The notes beneath the pieces are model-generated. The model was given only the letters and a program-made list of their open reading frames with translations, was not told where the DNA came from and did not search any database. A DNA stretch of 64,000 nt from Bdellovibrio bacteriovorus str. Tiberius (lineage in GTDB: Bacteria > Bdellovibrionota > Bdellovibrionia > Bdellovibrionales > Bdellovibrionaceae). Positions 18,103 to 27,304 of the stretch are shown piece by piece. A program made the translations under genes and the position numbers. The first letter of the stretch is position 1. Every line of letters begins with the position of its first letter. Location of the stretch: positions 744,001 through 808,000 of the forward strand of contig NC_019567.1 of the NCBI RefSeq assembly GCF_000317895.1, in the 5' to 3' direction.

Positions 18103-18885
18103 TTACTTCGCTTCAGCCAAGTGACGGTCGATGATTTCTTTGAAATCAGCGAACGGATAAGCGCCACGCAGGGAAACGCCATTGATCAGGAAGCCTGGAG
18201 TACCGGAGAAGTTGAATTTACGAGCTTCTTCCATGTCAGCTTCGATACGTTTCTTAACCACTTCAGAGTTAAGATCTTTTTCAAGCTTCTTCATGTCCGC
18301 GCCAGCTTTTTTAGCTGCATCTTTCAATGCGCCTTCTTTTTTAGTTCTCAACTCACCTTGGTTTTCGAATACCAGGTTGTAGAACTTTTCAGCTTTAGCA
18401 GCGTCTTGCAAAGCGATCGCTTCGAAGTACTGAGCTGCAGGCATTGCCATTGGGTGGAAATCCAAAGGAAGGTGCTTGTAAACAACGCGAACGTCCTTAG
18501 GGTAAGCTTTCATCACTTCATCAACAGTTGCGTGACCTTTAGCGCAGTATGGGCACTCGAAGTCAGAGTATTCAATGATAGTAACTTTAGCGTCTTTAGG
18601 GCCAAAGATAACGCGGCCTTCTTCGATAGCCGGTTTCAATGGGTTTTTGAATTCGTCGTCACGCTTTTTGCCTTCTTCGGCAACAGCTTTTTCCTGAGCT
18701 TTACGTTGAGCGTTTTGAGCGGCTTTGTTCACCACTTCAATGAATTGCTCTGGATCTTTTTCGATCGCCGCGAACACGATGCTCGGATCTTTTTCTACTG
18801 CTTCCTTGAGTTGTTTAGCTGAAGGGGCACAGTTTACCAATGTAAGTGCCAGTGCTGAAATTCCAAATAACTTAAGTGCTTTCAA
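18103..18885 (-). CDS. DsbA-like thioredoxin-fold lipoprotein
   Basis: A 260-residue lipoprotein (lipobox LVNC) with a charged helical N-terminal part (about 25-85) and a DsbA/DsbG-type thioredoxin domain (about 88-258). The active site is CPYC in EYSDFECPYCAKGH and the cis-Pro loop is SGTPGFLING. Such proteins form or shuffle disulfides in the periplasm. The helical spacer may reach out from the membrane. It is a single gene with its own terminator. Confidence 0.9.
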   Translation of the reverse strand: MKALKLFGISALALTLVNCAPSAKQLKEAVEKDPSIVFAAIEKDPEQFIEVVNKAAQNAQRKAQEKAVAEEGKKRDDEFKNPLKPAIEEGRVIFGPKDAKVTIIEYSDFECPYCAKGHATVDEVMKAYPKDVRVVYKHLPLDFHPMAMPAAQYFEAIALQDAAKAEKFYNLVFENQGELRTKKEGALKDAAKKAGADMKKLEKDLNSEVVKKRIEADMEEARKFNFSGTPGFLINGVSLRGAYPFADFKEIIDRHLAEAK

Positions 18886-19031
18886 TGTCTTCCTCCAAGA
18901 TGGATGATTGTAATTTTTTGAGCCCCTTTATATTGACATCATTTTCAGTTTAGAGGGAAGGAAAAAATCCCGGTCCAAGGTCCTGCTAATTAGGACTTGT
19001 CTCACTCTAAGACCCCTTTAAACTGACTTCT

Positions 19032-19649
19032 ATGAATAAATCAAATTTCCTTTTAACAATGTTCGCAGTTATGTTTCTTGGCGGTACGGCGCATGCTGGC
19101 CTGCTGTTTAACTATTCTCAATTGGCACTGAAGGATCTGGATCAGATGAATCAGCTGGTCAGTGAGAAGGTTAAAGAATCGAAAAAGTCTTCCAGCGGCA
19201 AAGCTGTGCCACTGAAAGAGGCACTACAGGCAGTGTATGCACGCCCAAATGATGACGAGATGATCGAGAAAGTTGTGTCTCCTTTGCGTTCAAATCTAGA
19301 TGAACTGGAGTCCTGGGAAAAAACGATCAGTCAACTTACTGACGAAGCGATCAATGCCCTGAAGAATCCTCGTGCTTTTAAGCCGGTCGTACAAGTGACG
19401 TACGTCATTTTCCTCGAGAATCTGCTGGCGGAAATCAAGCCCCATGCGAAAAATGACGGATTTGAAAGGAAGATTGCTGAACGTATTCGTGACGCAAAAA
19501 TCGAAGTCACCAAGGACGCTGTCAGTGAAAGAAAGCTGCGCATGATGAAGGACACGACATCCCCTTCTGAGATCGCTGGCAGCATTCTGACCCATAAAAA
19601 CGAAACTCCGTCTGAAAAACCGGCAGATTCTGCCGCCTCCGAACAGTAA
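19032..19649 (+). CDS. Exported helical protein of unknown function
   Basis: A 205-residue protein with signal peptide (MNKSNFLLTMFAVMFLGGTAHA) and a mostly helical, charged mature part ending in a Pro/Ser/Glu-rich tail. No domain recognised. No Shine-Dalgarno sequence is visible; the bases before the ATG are CTTTAAACTGACTTCT, so a very short leader is possible. It has the flanking 14-base GGCCCAG/CTGGGCC inverted repeat after it (19668-19694). Confidence 0.6.
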   Translation: MNKSNFLLTMFAVMFLGGTAHAGLLFNYSQLALKDLDQMNQLVSEKVKESKKSSSGKAVPLKEALQAVYARPNDDEMIEKVVSPLRSNLDELESWEKTISQLTDEAINALKNPRAFKPVVQVTYVIFLENLLAEIKPHAKNDGFERKIAERIRDAKIEVTKDAVSERKLRMMKDTTSPSEIAGSILTHKNETPSEKPADSAASEQ

Positions 19650-19818
19650 TTTCCCTCGACCGGACCGGGCCCAGGTCTGTTTCGACTCTGGGCCAGCGTC
19701 AAACGATAGATCTCCTCAAGTCTTCAAAAATCGCCTCAAATTGACTCAAGTTCTAATGAACTCCTACCGATAGAAACACCATGTGGGCTGGATGCCCTTG
19801 AGCAATTAGGAGGATTCG

Positions 19819-20097
19819 ATGTTTCTGCAAGGCGATTTGCAATTAGTGTTCGATGCTCTCTACACAGTAGGGGCGATTGACCCTGTATTGAAACTTGATT
19901 GGTCCGAAGTGACGCGGGAGATGATGGCAAACCCACAAATCCTGAGTGACGCTTTCCAGACAATCAACGGCTGCCGTGGCAACAAAGACCTTCTGGTTCA
20001 GAAGCTCCACATGATGGATCCAAGATCCGTGAATTATATCGCTATGGAGGTGGCCCGTGAGTTTTGTGAGTTCCAGGATCGCACAGAGTTGCACTAA
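19819..20097 (+). CDS. Small conserved-looking protein, first gene of the cpaF unit
   Basis: A 92-residue soluble acidic protein with no recognised domain. A strong TTAGGAGGATTCG ribosome site precedes the ATG. Its last 41 bases overlap the GTG start of the following cupredoxin-like gene, so the two are translationally coupled, and the CpaF-type ATPase follows. It may be an accessory or regulatory subunit; this is inferred only from position. Confidence 0.65.
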   Translation: MFLQGDLQLVFDALYTVGAIDPVLKLDWSEVTREMMANPQILSDAFQTINGCRGNKDLLVQKLHMMDPRSVNYIAMEVAREFCEFQDRTELH

Positions 20098-20569
20098 GGT
20101 TCTTTGCCTGTTGTTGCTGACTTCTGTCGCGAATGCGTGGGAAGTGGATTTTTCCCGCCGTCAGGTAGAGTTCAACAAGGTTAAAAACGAAGATCGTCTG
20201 CCCGCCAGCGTGCAGGAGGATCAGTCCGTCAATATTCTCAGCAAGGTGTTTGATTCGGTTGAACCGACTCAGGATATCGTCATCATGAATACGGAAAAAG
20301 GTTTCGTTCCTGCGCAGGTGCGCCTTAAAAAGGGTGGCAACTATCGCATTCATGTGGTGAACGTGAACAACAAGGAAAAAAACGTCAGCTTCGTGCTGGA
20401 TGCTTTCTCTGAGCATCACAATACGGTGTTTGGCGAACAGAAGACTTTCCATGTGACACCAAAGACAGATGGAATTTTCTCCTACCAGTGCCCGGAAACG
20501 GCAGTGCAGGGGAAGTTCATCATCTATTCCGATGCGGCAGCGCCTGATCGCATGCCGGCATCCAAGTAA
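20057..20569 (+). CDS. Exported cupredoxin-like protein
   Basis: A 170-residue protein with a signal peptide (CLLLLTSVANA) and a C-terminal cupredoxin-like beta domain (about 75-160). The segment IVIMNTEKGFVPAQVRLKKGG and FSYQCPET resemble the edge strand and ligand loop of this fold. After the Cys there is no clear His or Met in the expected spacing, so a type-1 copper site is doubtful. The GTG start at 20057 has GGAGG upstream inside the previous gene. It sits between a small protein and a secretion-type ATPase. Confidence 0.65.
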   Translation: MSFVSSRIAQSCTKVLCLLLLTSVANAWEVDFSRRQVEFNKVKNEDRLPASVQEDQSVNILSKVFDSVEPTQDIVIMNTEKGFVPAQVRLKKGGNYRIHVVNVNNKEKNVSFVLDAFSEHHNTVFGEQKTFHVTPKTDGIFSYQCPETAVQGKFIIYSDAAAPDRMPASK

Positions 20570-20593
20570 TTTTTTATCTGAGGAAAGGCACCC

Positions 20594-21700
20594 ATGTCTG
20601 ACCAGTCGAACGTTTTCAAACAGACCATTCAGCAGAATCTCGGTCCTGTTGCGAAATACCTGGAAGACAAGGGTGTGTCCGAAATTCTTATCAATGGCCA
20701 TAAGGAAATCTTCGTGGAAAGAAAGGGTAAGCTCGAAAGAGTTTCCGAGTCCTTCCCGTCTGAAGACGATCTGCGTGCAGCGGTGAACAGCATCGCGCAA
20801 AGCGTGGGTCGCCGTATCGATGACGAATCGCCTCGTCTGGATGCGCGTCTTCCGGATGGTTCACGTATTGCGGCGGTGATTCCGCCAATGTCCCGCAAGG
20901 GCACGACACTTTCCATTCGTAAATTCACGAACAACAAAATCACTTTTGCTGACTATATCCGCTTCGGTGCGATCACCGAGGATGGTGCGCGTTTCCTGGA
21001 CATCTGCATGTTCCTGGGGAAAAACATCATCGTCAGCGGTGGTACCGGTTCCGGTAAGACGACATTGCTTTCGCTTTTGTGCACGCGCATTCCGAAAGGG
21101 CAGCGTGTGATGGTGATTGAAGACTCCTCCGAGCTGCAGGTGGATTACGAGCACGTGGTGATGTTTGAAACCCGTCAGGCCGATGCCATGGGTAAGGGTG
21201 AAGTCACGATCAAGGATCTTTTGAAGTCCGCTCTGCGTTTGCGTCCCGACCGAATTATTGTCGGGGAGGTTCGTTCCAGCGAAGCCATGGAACTGCTGAA
21301 CGCCATGAATACCGGTCACAAGGGATGTATGGGAACGGTCCACGCCAACACGCCGGAAGATGCGATTGTGCGTTTGGAAGCCCTTGCTCAAGGTGGCGAT
21401 GCGAAGATCAGTGAGAAGGCTTTGCGCTCTCAAGTGTCTTCGGCGATTGAAATTATTATCCAGGTCTCACGTTTTTCGGACGGATCTCGCCGTATCGCAG
21501 CAATCAGCGAAGTGCGCGGATTCAGTGCGGATGGTTCATACAACGTGATCCCGATCTTTGAAATGTCCCGCCTAACACGCCGTCCCGATGGAACCCTGGA
21601 AGGAAAGCTCCAGCCCACAGGCAACGTACCGTCGTTTATGGAAGAAATCATCGACAACAACCTCCCATTCCCAAAATCCAAGTTCGCAAAAGCAGCCTAA
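20594..21700 (+). CDS. CpaF/TadA-type secretion ATPase
   Basis: A 368-residue AAA-type secretion ATPase of the CpaF/VirB11 class, which powers Tad/Flp pili or type II/IV secretion from the cytoplasmic face. Visible are the N-terminal domain ([16 protein letters not shown]-like), Walker [10 protein letters not shown] near residue 147, the Asp box [10 protein letters not shown], Walker [14 protein letters not shown] and the His box GCMGTVHAN. The usual Tad partners (TadB, TadC, RcpA/CpaC, pilin) are not in the window, so it is solitary here. The length is shorter than typical CpaF because the N-terminal extension is missing. Confidence 0.9.
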   Translation: MSDQSNVFKQTIQQNLGPVAKYLEDKGVSEILINGHKEIFVERKGKLERVSESFPSEDDLRAAVNSIAQSVGRRIDDESPRLDARLPDGSRIAAVIPPMSRKGTTLSIRKFTNNKITFADYIRFGAITEDGARFLDICMFLGKNIIVSGGTGSGKTTLLSLLCTRIPKGQRVMVIEDSSELQVDYEHVVMFETRQADAMGKGEVTIKDLLKSALRLRPDRIIVGEVRSSEAMELLNAMNTGHKGCMGTVHANTPEDAIVRLEALAQGGDAKISEKALRSQVSSAIEIIIQVSRFSDGSRRIAAISEVRGFSADGSYNVIPIFEMSRLTRRPDGTLEGKLQPTGNVPSFMEEIIDNNLPFPKSKFAKAA

Positions 21701-21821
21701 AGCGGTGAAAACCGGGCGTTCGACTGCGTTGTCGGGCAACCTGCTCGCTCCGACGTGCTTGGAGCACGCCTGCGCTGTGCGGGTCACCCTCCGCCTTGCG
21801 CCCACCCAGTTTTGACCGCTT
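21700..21821 (+). repeat. Structured 3'-end repeat, copy 2
   Basis: Second copy of the family at 3432 and 24225. Ends AAGCGGTGAAAAC and GTTTTGACCGCTT pair with the same single G opposite G as in the other copies. The first base is the last base of the upstream stop codon. Conserved parts are GACTGCGTTGTCGG, CTCCGACGTGCTTGGAGC and CCCTCCGCCTTGC. The internal stem is ACCTGC with GCGGGT. Confidence 0.85.
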
Positions 21822-21933
21822 CCCCTTAAAAGGTGCCTGGTTGTTTCTTCTGGCTATACCGCGTCATCCGGACGCTAAAATCGTTCGTTTTTTTGTGTTT
21901 AAAGAGTGGAAAAACTAGGCTAAGACCTTCTTC

Positions 21934-22959
21934 GTGCACTTTAGTTGTAAGATTTCAAACGCAGTTCTAACCGTTCTGGAGCAGCAAGGCGAAGACCTCA
22001 GCCCGCTGTATGAGCAGATCCATCTTCCGATGGAATTGCTCAAGGACTCGTCGTATTGGATGACTGCGCCTGAAATGGAAAACTTTCTGGAAACCGTCCT
22101 GCGCCTTCCGCTGAAGCGCGAAGAAAATATCCTGCAGCGTGCGGGACATGAAGGGCCGGAGTTGCGTGCGTGGGGAGTGCTCGACAGCGTCCTGCGCATG
22201 ATGCCGCATCCTCAGGAAATCTTTAATCAACCAGAGCAGTTCCTTTCTTACTTTATCTCTCCAAAACCACCGATTGAAAATCTTCGCCGTGATGAAGCCA
22301 GCATCTCGTTTGATCTGCCTTTGCCGGCAGAACAATACCCGCTGGTGACGACTTACCTGAAGGCGGCGTTTGAGTCCCTGCCGGTTTACGTCGGTCAGCC
22401 TGCGGCAGTCTGTAACTGGGAAGGCATCACCATTCAGCTGAACTGGTCCACCCAGCAAAGTTCGATCTTCAGCGAGTCGGTCGGCCACCAGGTCAGCCCG
22501 GCATTGTTCCAAAGTCTGATCGATGATCTTCAGCGCACCCAGCGTGAACGTGAAGATCTGCAGAAATATGTCGGTGACCTTGAAGAAAGAATCCGTACAA
22601 TTGAAAAGCAGAATCTGAAGTCCGCCACCGGCGTTCAGGCGGAAGCGCCCGAGAATGCAGCGTCCTCGCTGCTGCCTCATGAAGGCTCTTTGTCCCACCT
22701 GAATTTCGACAGCGAAACTCCGGGTTATGTTTTGAGTCAGAATCTGGCGCGCCTGCATGACTACATGGTGCGCGCCCAGCAGCTGATCACCATGCTTGCG
22801 GCCCAGGGGAAAATGACCCCGGCGGTGAAAGAGGCCATGAGACGCGTTGACTGGGAGTTCGTAAAAACCCAGTACCCGCGCACGGTCTTTGAAAGCATGG
22901 ATCTGGTTAAGAAAACGATGAATAAAAACGCCGACAAAGAAGGAAATCAACATGTCTGA
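21934..22959 (+). CDS. Unknown protein upstream of enolase, coiled-coil centre
   Basis: A 341-residue cytoplasmic protein. The start [21 protein letters not shown]...[16 protein letters not shown] resembles the helical N-terminal ligand-binding part of AraC-type or haem-NO-associated regulators, but there is no DNA-binding domain. A coiled coil runs from about 195 to 240 ([20 protein letters not shown]), and the C-terminal third is helical. The GTG start at 21934 is tentative. It overlaps eno by 8 bases, so the two are probably co-translated. Function unknown. Confidence 0.65.
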   Translation: MHFSCKISNAVLTVLEQQGEDLSPLYEQIHLPMELLKDSSYWMTAPEMENFLETVLRLPLKREENILQRAGHEGPELRAWGVLDSVLRMMPHPQEIFNQPEQFLSYFISPKPPIENLRRDEASISFDLPLPAEQYPLVTTYLKAAFESLPVYVGQPAAVCNWEGITIQLNWSTQQSSIFSESVGHQVSPALFQSLIDDLQRTQREREDLQKYVGDLEERIRTIEKQNLKSATGVQAEAPENAASSLLPHEGSLSHLNFDSETPGYVLSQNLARLHDYMVRAQQLITMLAAQGKMTPAVKEAMRRVDWEFVKTQYPRTVFESMDLVKKTMNKNADKEGNQHV

Positions 22960-24220
22960 AATCATCAGTGTCATCTCTCGTGAAATCCTGGACAGCCGTG
23001 GAAACCCGACTGTAGAGGTTGAAGTTACAACAGCTGACGGCAACATGGGCCGCGCCGCAGTTCCATCCGGTGCCTCCACAGGCGCACACGAAGCCTGCGA
23101 GCTTCGCGACGGCGACAAAAACCGTTTCCTGGGTAAAGGCGTTTACAAAGCTGTCGACAATGTTCGTGAAAAAATCGCTCCGGAAATCGTGGGCCTTCAG
23201 GCAACTGAACAGGTTTACATCGATAAAATCCTTCGCGACATCGATGGCACTGAAAACAAATCCAACCTGGGTGCGAATGCGATCCTGGGTGTGTCTTTGG
23301 CGGTTGCAAAAGCAGCAGCTCAGGACTGTCGTTTGCCGCTTTACCGTTACGTTGGTGGTTCCCAGGCTTCTCGCTTGCCGGTTCCATTGATGAACGTTCT
23401 GAACGGTGGCGCGCACGCAAATAACGGTTTGGACATTCAGGAATTCATGATCGTTCCAACTGTGAACAACTCTTACGCTGAGTCCCTGCGTGCAGGTACT
23501 GAGATCTTCCACACTCTGAAAAAGATCCTGGCGAAAAAAGGTCTTTCCACGGCAGTAGGTGACGAAGGTGGCTTCGCTCCGAAATTGGGCTCCAATCAGG
23601 AAGCTCTTGATTTGCTGATGAACGCGATCGTGGACGCTGGTTACGATCCAGGTCAGAACGTGTTCCTGGCGTTGGACGTTGCTGCAACTGAAATGTTCAA
23701 AGAAGGCAAATACGAATGGCAGGGTGGTCATATCAGCCCAACCGAACTTCTTGGCATCTACAAATCCTGGGCAGAGAAATATCCTCTTGTTTCCATCGAA
23801 GACGGCTTCGCGGAAGACGACTGGGATTCCTGGGTTCAGTCCACAGCTCAAATGGGCTCGACTATGCAGTTGATCGGTGATGACTTGTTCGTGACCAATC
23901 CAAAACGTCTGCGCATGGGTCTTGAGAAAAAAGCGGGTAATGCTTTGCTGGTGAAAGTAAACCAAATCGGTACTTTGACTGAAACTTACGAAGCTGTGAA
24001 TCTGGCTCAACGTAATAAATTCCGCACTATCATGTCCCACCGCTCTGGTGAAACTGAAGACGTGACGATCGCAGATCTGGCTGTAGGCCTGAACTGTCAT
24101 CAGATCAAAACAGGCAGCTTGTGCCGTGGTGAAAGAACCGCGAAATACAACCAGCTTCTGAGAATCGAAGAAGACTTGGGTGGTATGGGTATGTACTGGG
24201 ATAAAGCCGCCTTCCGATAG
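22952..24220 (+). CDS. eno: Enolase
   Basis: Full-length 422-residue enolase, converting 2-phosphoglycerate to phosphoenolpyruvate in glycolysis. Family signatures visible include [33 protein letters not shown], the metal-binding [22 protein letters not shown] and the C-terminal [10 protein letters not shown] followed by [18 protein letters not shown]. It starts inside the end of the upstream unknown gene and is followed within 5 bases by the third structured repeat and a clear terminator. Confidence 0.98.
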   Translation: MSEIISVISREILDSRGNPTVEVEVTTADGNMGRAAVPSGASTGAHEACELRDGDKNRFLGKGVYKAVDNVREKIAPEIVGLQATEQVYIDKILRDIDGTENKSNLGANAILGVSLAVAKAAAQDCRLPLYRYVGGSQASRLPVPLMNVLNGGAHANNGLDIQEFMIVPTVNNSYAESLRAGTEIFHTLKKILAKKGLSTAVGDEGGFAPKLGSNQEALDLLMNAIVDAGYDPGQNVFLALDVAATEMFKEGKYEWQGGHISPTELLGIYKSWAEKYPLVSIEDGFAEDDWDSWVQSTAQMGSTMQLIGDDLFVTNPKRLRMGLEKKAGNALLVKVNQIGTLTETYEAVNLAQRNKFRTIMSHRSGETEDVTIADLAVGLNCHQIKTGSLCRGERTAKYNQLLRIEEDLGGMGMYWDKAAFR

Positions 24221-24224
24221 GCGC

Positions 24225-24347
24225 GGTCGCTGAAAAGGGTCCGACTGACTTCGTTGTCGGACTCTCTCCTTCTCTCCGACGTGCTTGGAGCACGCCTCCG
24301 TTTCGGAGAGAACCCTCCGCCTTGCATTCGAACCCTTTTGAGCGACC
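24225..24347 (+). repeat. Structured 3'-end repeat, copy 3
   Basis: Third copy. Ends GGTCGCTGAAAAGGGT and ACCCTTTTGAGCGACC pair with one conserved G-G opposition. Hairpin GTCCGAC/GTCGGAC closes the TGACTTCGTT loop, and TCTCTCC/GGAGAGA replaces the unrelated internal stems of copies 1 and 2. It begins 4 bases after the enolase stop. Confidence 0.88.
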
Positions 24348-24379
24348 TTGGTTATGGGGGTGCTTTGGGGGACTGGCTC

Positions 24380-24405
24380 AAAAGCCCGCTTTCGCGGGCT
24401 TTTTT
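24380..24405 (+). terminator. Enolase terminator
   Basis: AAAAGCCCGC and GCGGGCTTTT form a stem around TTTC followed by a T-run, about 30 bases beyond the structured repeat. Confidence 0.9.
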
Positions 24406-24421
24406 GCGTTTTGGGGCGGGG

Positions 24422-24452
24422 GCTTGTGAGTCTGCTGAGCAGACTCACAAGC
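24422..24452. other. Perfect 15-bp inverted repeat next to the catalase stop
   Basis: GCTTGTGAGTCTGCT, one G, then its exact reverse complement. It lies 5 bases from the end of the catalase gene. There is no T-run on the minus strand, so it may be a terminator-like mRNA stabiliser or a binding site. Confidence 0.6.
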
Positions 24453-24456
24453 TGGG

Positions 24457-25890
24457 TTAGGTGTGGCCTAGTTTTGAGGCGATTCTTGCGCCGTAGTCAG
24501 CGTCGCATTTTTTGAAGTGTTCTATGTTTTTGGTTTGCAGGTACTCTGAGATGGTTTTCATGGTGCCTGCGATGTTTGTGGTTAAGCGGTCTTTTTCTTC
24601 TTCGCTGAGCATTCGATACAGGTTTCCGGCTTGTGTGAAATCGTCATTGTCCTTGTGGGAGTCATGGCGATCCAAAGTGCCTGATAAACTCAGGGCAGGC
24701 TCTTTGAAGCTTTCGTTTTGTACGGGGCCACCAAAACCATTGGGTTCATAGTTGTCCTGTCGTCCTCCGTTGCCGTCGAATCTCATGCTGCCATCGCGGT
24801 GATAACTGTTTACTTCCGAATGCGGGCGATTCACTGGCAGATACTGATAGTTTACTCCCAGACGATAGCGTTGAGCATCCGGATAGGCGAACAGTCTTCC
24901 TTGCAGCATCTTGTCCGGTGAAAAACCCACGCCTGGTGGCACATTGCTTGGGGAAAAGGCGGCTTGTTCGACTTCCGCAAAGTAGTTTTCTGGATTGCGG
25001 TTTAGTTCCAGCACACCCACATCCAACAAAGGGAACTCGCTGTGTGGCCACACCTTGGTTAAGTCAAACGGATCATATTTGAATTGTTCCGCCTGGCGTT
25101 CGGTCATGATCTGAACTTTCAAAGCCCAGCGCGGGAACTCTTTGCGTTCGATGGCTTCAAACAAGTCACGACCTGCATAGTCCGGATCAGATCCTGCCAG
25201 TTCGACAGCTTTGGCGACGGAAAGATTTTTAATCCCTTGCATGGATTTGAAATGGAATTTCACCCAAACGCGTTCGTTCTTGTCGTTGATAAAACTGAAC
25301 GTGTGGCTGCCGTATCCATTCATAAAGCGATAGCCATCGGGAATGCCGCGGTCACTGAACAAGATCGTGATCTGGTGCAAAGCCTCGGGCGCTTTCGACC
25401 AGTAATCCCACATGCGCGCCGGGTTCTTGTATCCTGTCTGCGGATCGCGTTTTTGCGAGTGGATAAAGTCGGGGAACTTCAATGGATCACGTTCAAAGAA
25501 CACCGGCGTGTTGTTTCCGACGATGTCCCAGTTGCCTTCTTCGGTGTAAAACTTCAAAGCAAAGCCACGGGGATCGCGTTCCGTGTCGGCAGATCCTTTT
25601 TCGCCGGCGACGGTTGAAAAGCGCAGGAAGGCTTCCGTCTTTTTGCCAATCTTTGCAAAGATCGCGGCTTTGGTGAAGCGGGTGATGTCATGGGTGACCG
25701 TAAAGGTGCCATAGGCGCCAGAACCCTTGGCGTGCACTACGCGTTCAGGAATGCGTTCACGGTTGAAATGGGCAAGCTTTTCAATCAGGTGATAATCCTG
25801 TAAAGCCACCGGACCACGCGGGCCGGAAGTAAGGCTATGCTGGTTTTCAGAAACGGGAATGCCTGCGGATGTTGTTAGTGTCTTTTTCAT
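24457..25890 (-). CDS. katA: Haem catalase, small-subunit type
   Basis: A 477-residue monofunctional catalase that breaks down hydrogen peroxide. Diagnostic segments are [20 protein letters not shown] with the distal His, [19 protein letters not shown], the distal Asn in [13 protein letters not shown], and the proximal Tyr in [14 protein letters not shown]. The length fits clade 3. The gene starts 3 bases after the ankyrin-repeat gene, with which it forms an operon. No signal peptide, so it is cytoplasmic. Confidence 0.97.
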   Translation of the reverse strand: MKKTLTTSAGIPVSENQHSLTSGPRGPVALQDYHLIEKLAHFNRERIPERVVHAKGSGAYGTFTVTHDITRFTKAAIFAKIGKKTEAFLRFSTVAGEKGSADTERDPRGFALKFYTEEGNWDIVGNNTPVFFERDPLKFPDFIHSQKRDPQTGYKNPARMWDYWSKAPEALHQITILFSDRGIPDGYRFMNGYGSHTFSFINDKNERVWVKFHFKSMQGIKNLSVAKAVELAGSDPDYAGRDLFEAIERKEFPRWALKVQIMTERQAEQFKYDPFDLTKVWPHSEFPLLDVGVLELNRNPENYFAEVEQAAFSPSNVPPGVGFSPDKMLQGRLFAYPDAQRYRLGVNYQYLPVNRPHSEVNSYHRDGSMRFDGNGGRQDNYEPNGFGGPVQNESFKEPALSLSGTLDRHDSHKDNDDFTQAGNLYRMLSEEEKDRLTTNIAGTMKTISEYLQTKNIEHFKKCDADYGARIASKLGHT

Positions 25891-25893
25891 AAA

Positions 25894-26379
25894 TTAACCT
25901 CGTGCGGGGATGAAGAATTGGGACAAAGCCTGCAGACGGCGCCAGAAACGCGATCCTTGGGCGGGTGGTTCAGATTGAAGTTCGTTGAACAGGCGCACCA
26001 GATCGTCGCGCCCAAAGGCCTCGGCAAAGCTCAGGGCCGTTTGACCCTTGGGGTTGCGGGCATTCAAATCCGCGCCTGCGCGTAGCAACTGACGGGCGAC
26101 CTTGTCATGGCCCTTGAAAGCCACACCCATCAAAATGGTATTGCCGCTTTGGTCGCGCGAATTGACGTCCGCGTGACAAGAGATCAGCAGGCTCACCAGG
26201 GAAAGGTGGCCGTTATAGGCTGCCAGCATCAGCAGCGAGTGACCCTTGTGGTTTTTCAGATTGGGATTTCCCAGGTTCTTCAGATAAGTCATGACCTCGT
26301 TATAGTCATTGTGGCGAACGGCCTCAAAAACCGGGTTTTCGGTTTGTGCCGTCTTAAGATAGTCTGCCCACGCTCTCAT
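25894..26379 (-). CDS. Ankyrin-repeat protein upstream of catalase
   Basis: A 161-residue protein with about three ankyrin repeats: HKGHSLLMLAAYNGHLSLVSLL, DQSGNTILMGVAFKGHDKVARQLL and NPKGQTALSFAEAFGRDDLVRLF-type units. It precedes katA by 3 bases. In Pseudomonas aeruginosa an ankyrin protein (AnkB) next to catalase genes is needed for full catalase activity, so the same role is likely here. There is no signal peptide or membrane anchor. The upstream region is AT-rich. Confidence 0.85.
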   Translation of the reverse strand: MRAWADYLKTAQTENPVFEAVRHNDYNEVMTYLKNLGNPNLKNHKGHSLLMLAAYNGHLSLVSLLISCHADVNSRDQSGNTILMGVAFKGHDKVARQLLRAGADLNARNPKGQTALSFAEAFGRDDLVRLFNELQSEPPAQGSRFWRRLQALSQFFIPARG

Positions 26380-26471
26380 AACACCTCTCTTGCTTTCATT
26401 AAGATCGGCGAAATTGATGTATAAATCGAATCGATATTAAATATGAGAACTATCAATAAAAACTATAAAGA

Positions 26472-26506
26472 GAAGGCTGGACCTAGGCTTCGGTCCTGTA
26501 GCCTTC
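26472..26506. other. Hairpin upstream of the ftsB-like gene
   Basis: GAAGGCT with AGCCTTC encloses GGACC with GGTCC around an 8-base loop. It lies in the gap between the divergent ankyrin/catalase operon and the ftsB-like gene. A role as a leader element is possible. Confidence 0.35.
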
Positions 26507-26533
26507 GTCTGGGTATATAGCTAGAATGAATTC

Positions 26534-26839
26534 ATGTCTTACACACAGTTTGCGGTTGGTTTACGTCGATTTCTGAACAGTCCCACGAAGGTGGCGCTGG
26601 TTTGTTTGCTGATCTTTTCCATTTCCATTGTGGTGAATGGGAATGCCTTCCGCCTGTGGGGTTTGCACCGTGATTTCGAAAGAATAACATTTGAGATCCA
26701 ACAGACGCGTCAAAACATTGCAGCGTTGTCCGGCCAACTTAAGCAGGCTAAGGATCCTTCATTTATTGAGCGCCAGGCTCGCGATAAATTGGATCTGGCG
26801 GGCGAACACGACCTGGTTTTCGTTTTCCCAGAGCAATAG
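26534..26839 (+). CDS. ftsB: FtsB/DivIC-type septum protein
   Basis: A 101-residue bitopic membrane protein: short cytoplasmic start, one membrane segment (VALVCLLIFSISIVV), then a heptad-like coiled coil, ending in PSFIERQARDKLDLAGEHDLVFVFPEQ. The last part is the hallmark of FtsB/DivIC, which joins FtsQ and FtsL at the division site. The start lacks a clear Shine-Dalgarno sequence. The usual neighbour eno lies nearby but is separated here by the catalase operon. Confidence 0.8.
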   Translation: MSYTQFAVGLRRFLNSPTKVALVCLLIFSISIVVNGNAFRLWGLHRDFERITFEIQQTRQNIAALSGQLKQAKDPSFIERQARDKLDLAGEHDLVFVFPEQ

Positions 26840-26874
26840 TCCATAGCTCATCGCATTATCTGGTGTTTTCCGGG

Positions 26875-26880
26875 TATAAT
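26875..26880 (+). promoter_or_regulatory. Possible -10 element for the HTH gene
   Basis: A TATAAT hexamer stands 59 bases before the ATG at 26939. No good -35 hexamer is seen. Confidence 0.3.
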
Positions 26881-26938
26881 ACAAATAGTATTCCTGCTCT
26901 ATAAAGGGATACTTTTTTAAGTGATCCCAGGGGTTTAT

Positions 26939-27241
26939 ATGCTAGATAATACTCAGCAGCTTGATTGGAATAAAGAATCTCTCCGTGACCTACGCCTGCG
27001 TTTGGGCTGGAGCCGATCCGATCTTGCCCGTCGTTTGCATTGTTCAATTGGTGACATCGAAGCTTGGGAAGAAGGACGCCGTTCTGTCGAGTCTTCCATC
27101 CGTGGTGATTTGGAAATCATTCTTCGTCAGGCGGAAGCTTGCAGTGACGAGGTCAAATACACTCCGGCTGCGGAAAACGAGCTGGATAAAAATGCCCTGG
27201 AACAAATCGATTTCACTCGCGTGAAAGCCGAATTGAAATAG
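26939..27241 (+). CDS. Small helix-turn-helix (XRE-type) protein
   Basis: A 100-residue protein with an XRE-like helix-turn-helix: LRDLRLRLGWSRSDLARRL followed by CSIGDIEAWEEGRRSV, so it probably binds DNA. The rest is acidic and helical. The ATG at 26939 with AGGGG upstream was preferred to the GTG at 26921. It is upstream of polA, and separated from it by only 63 bases, so they may be co-transcribed. No target site can be named. Confidence 0.75.
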   Translation: MLDNTQQLDWNKESLRDLRLRLGWSRSDLARRLHCSIGDIEAWEEGRRSVESSIRGDLEIILRQAEACSDEVKYTPAAENELDKNALEQIDFTRVKAELK

Positions 27242-27304
27242 GCATCAATCATCGACAATCAGGCCTGTGCGGTGTAGACCTTTGGTTTACATCCGGAGGC
27301 CTTC

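Noticed and set aside
18977-18998. Inverted repeat GTCCT/AGGAC upstream of the 19032 gene as an operator
   Set aside because: Only five bases per arm, within expectation for chance.
21967-23118. Minus-strand frame of 383 codons across the enolase upstream gene
   Set aside because: It overlaps two sense genes in a coupled series and has shadow-type composition.
3432-24347. Structured repeats as an insertion sequence or MITE
   Set aside because: No transposase or target-site duplication, and stems differ between copies while loops stay constant, opposite to recently moved elements.
22907-24448. Long minus-strand open frame opposite enolase (513 codons)
   Set aside because: It is antisense to a clear enolase and its product is rich in His, Phe, Val and Cys as typical for shadow frames; the frame also runs through the structured repeat.
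26380-26460. OxyR or PerR site upstream of the ankyrin/catalase operon
   Set aside because: The region is AT-rich, but no spaced half-sites matching either consensus could be found.
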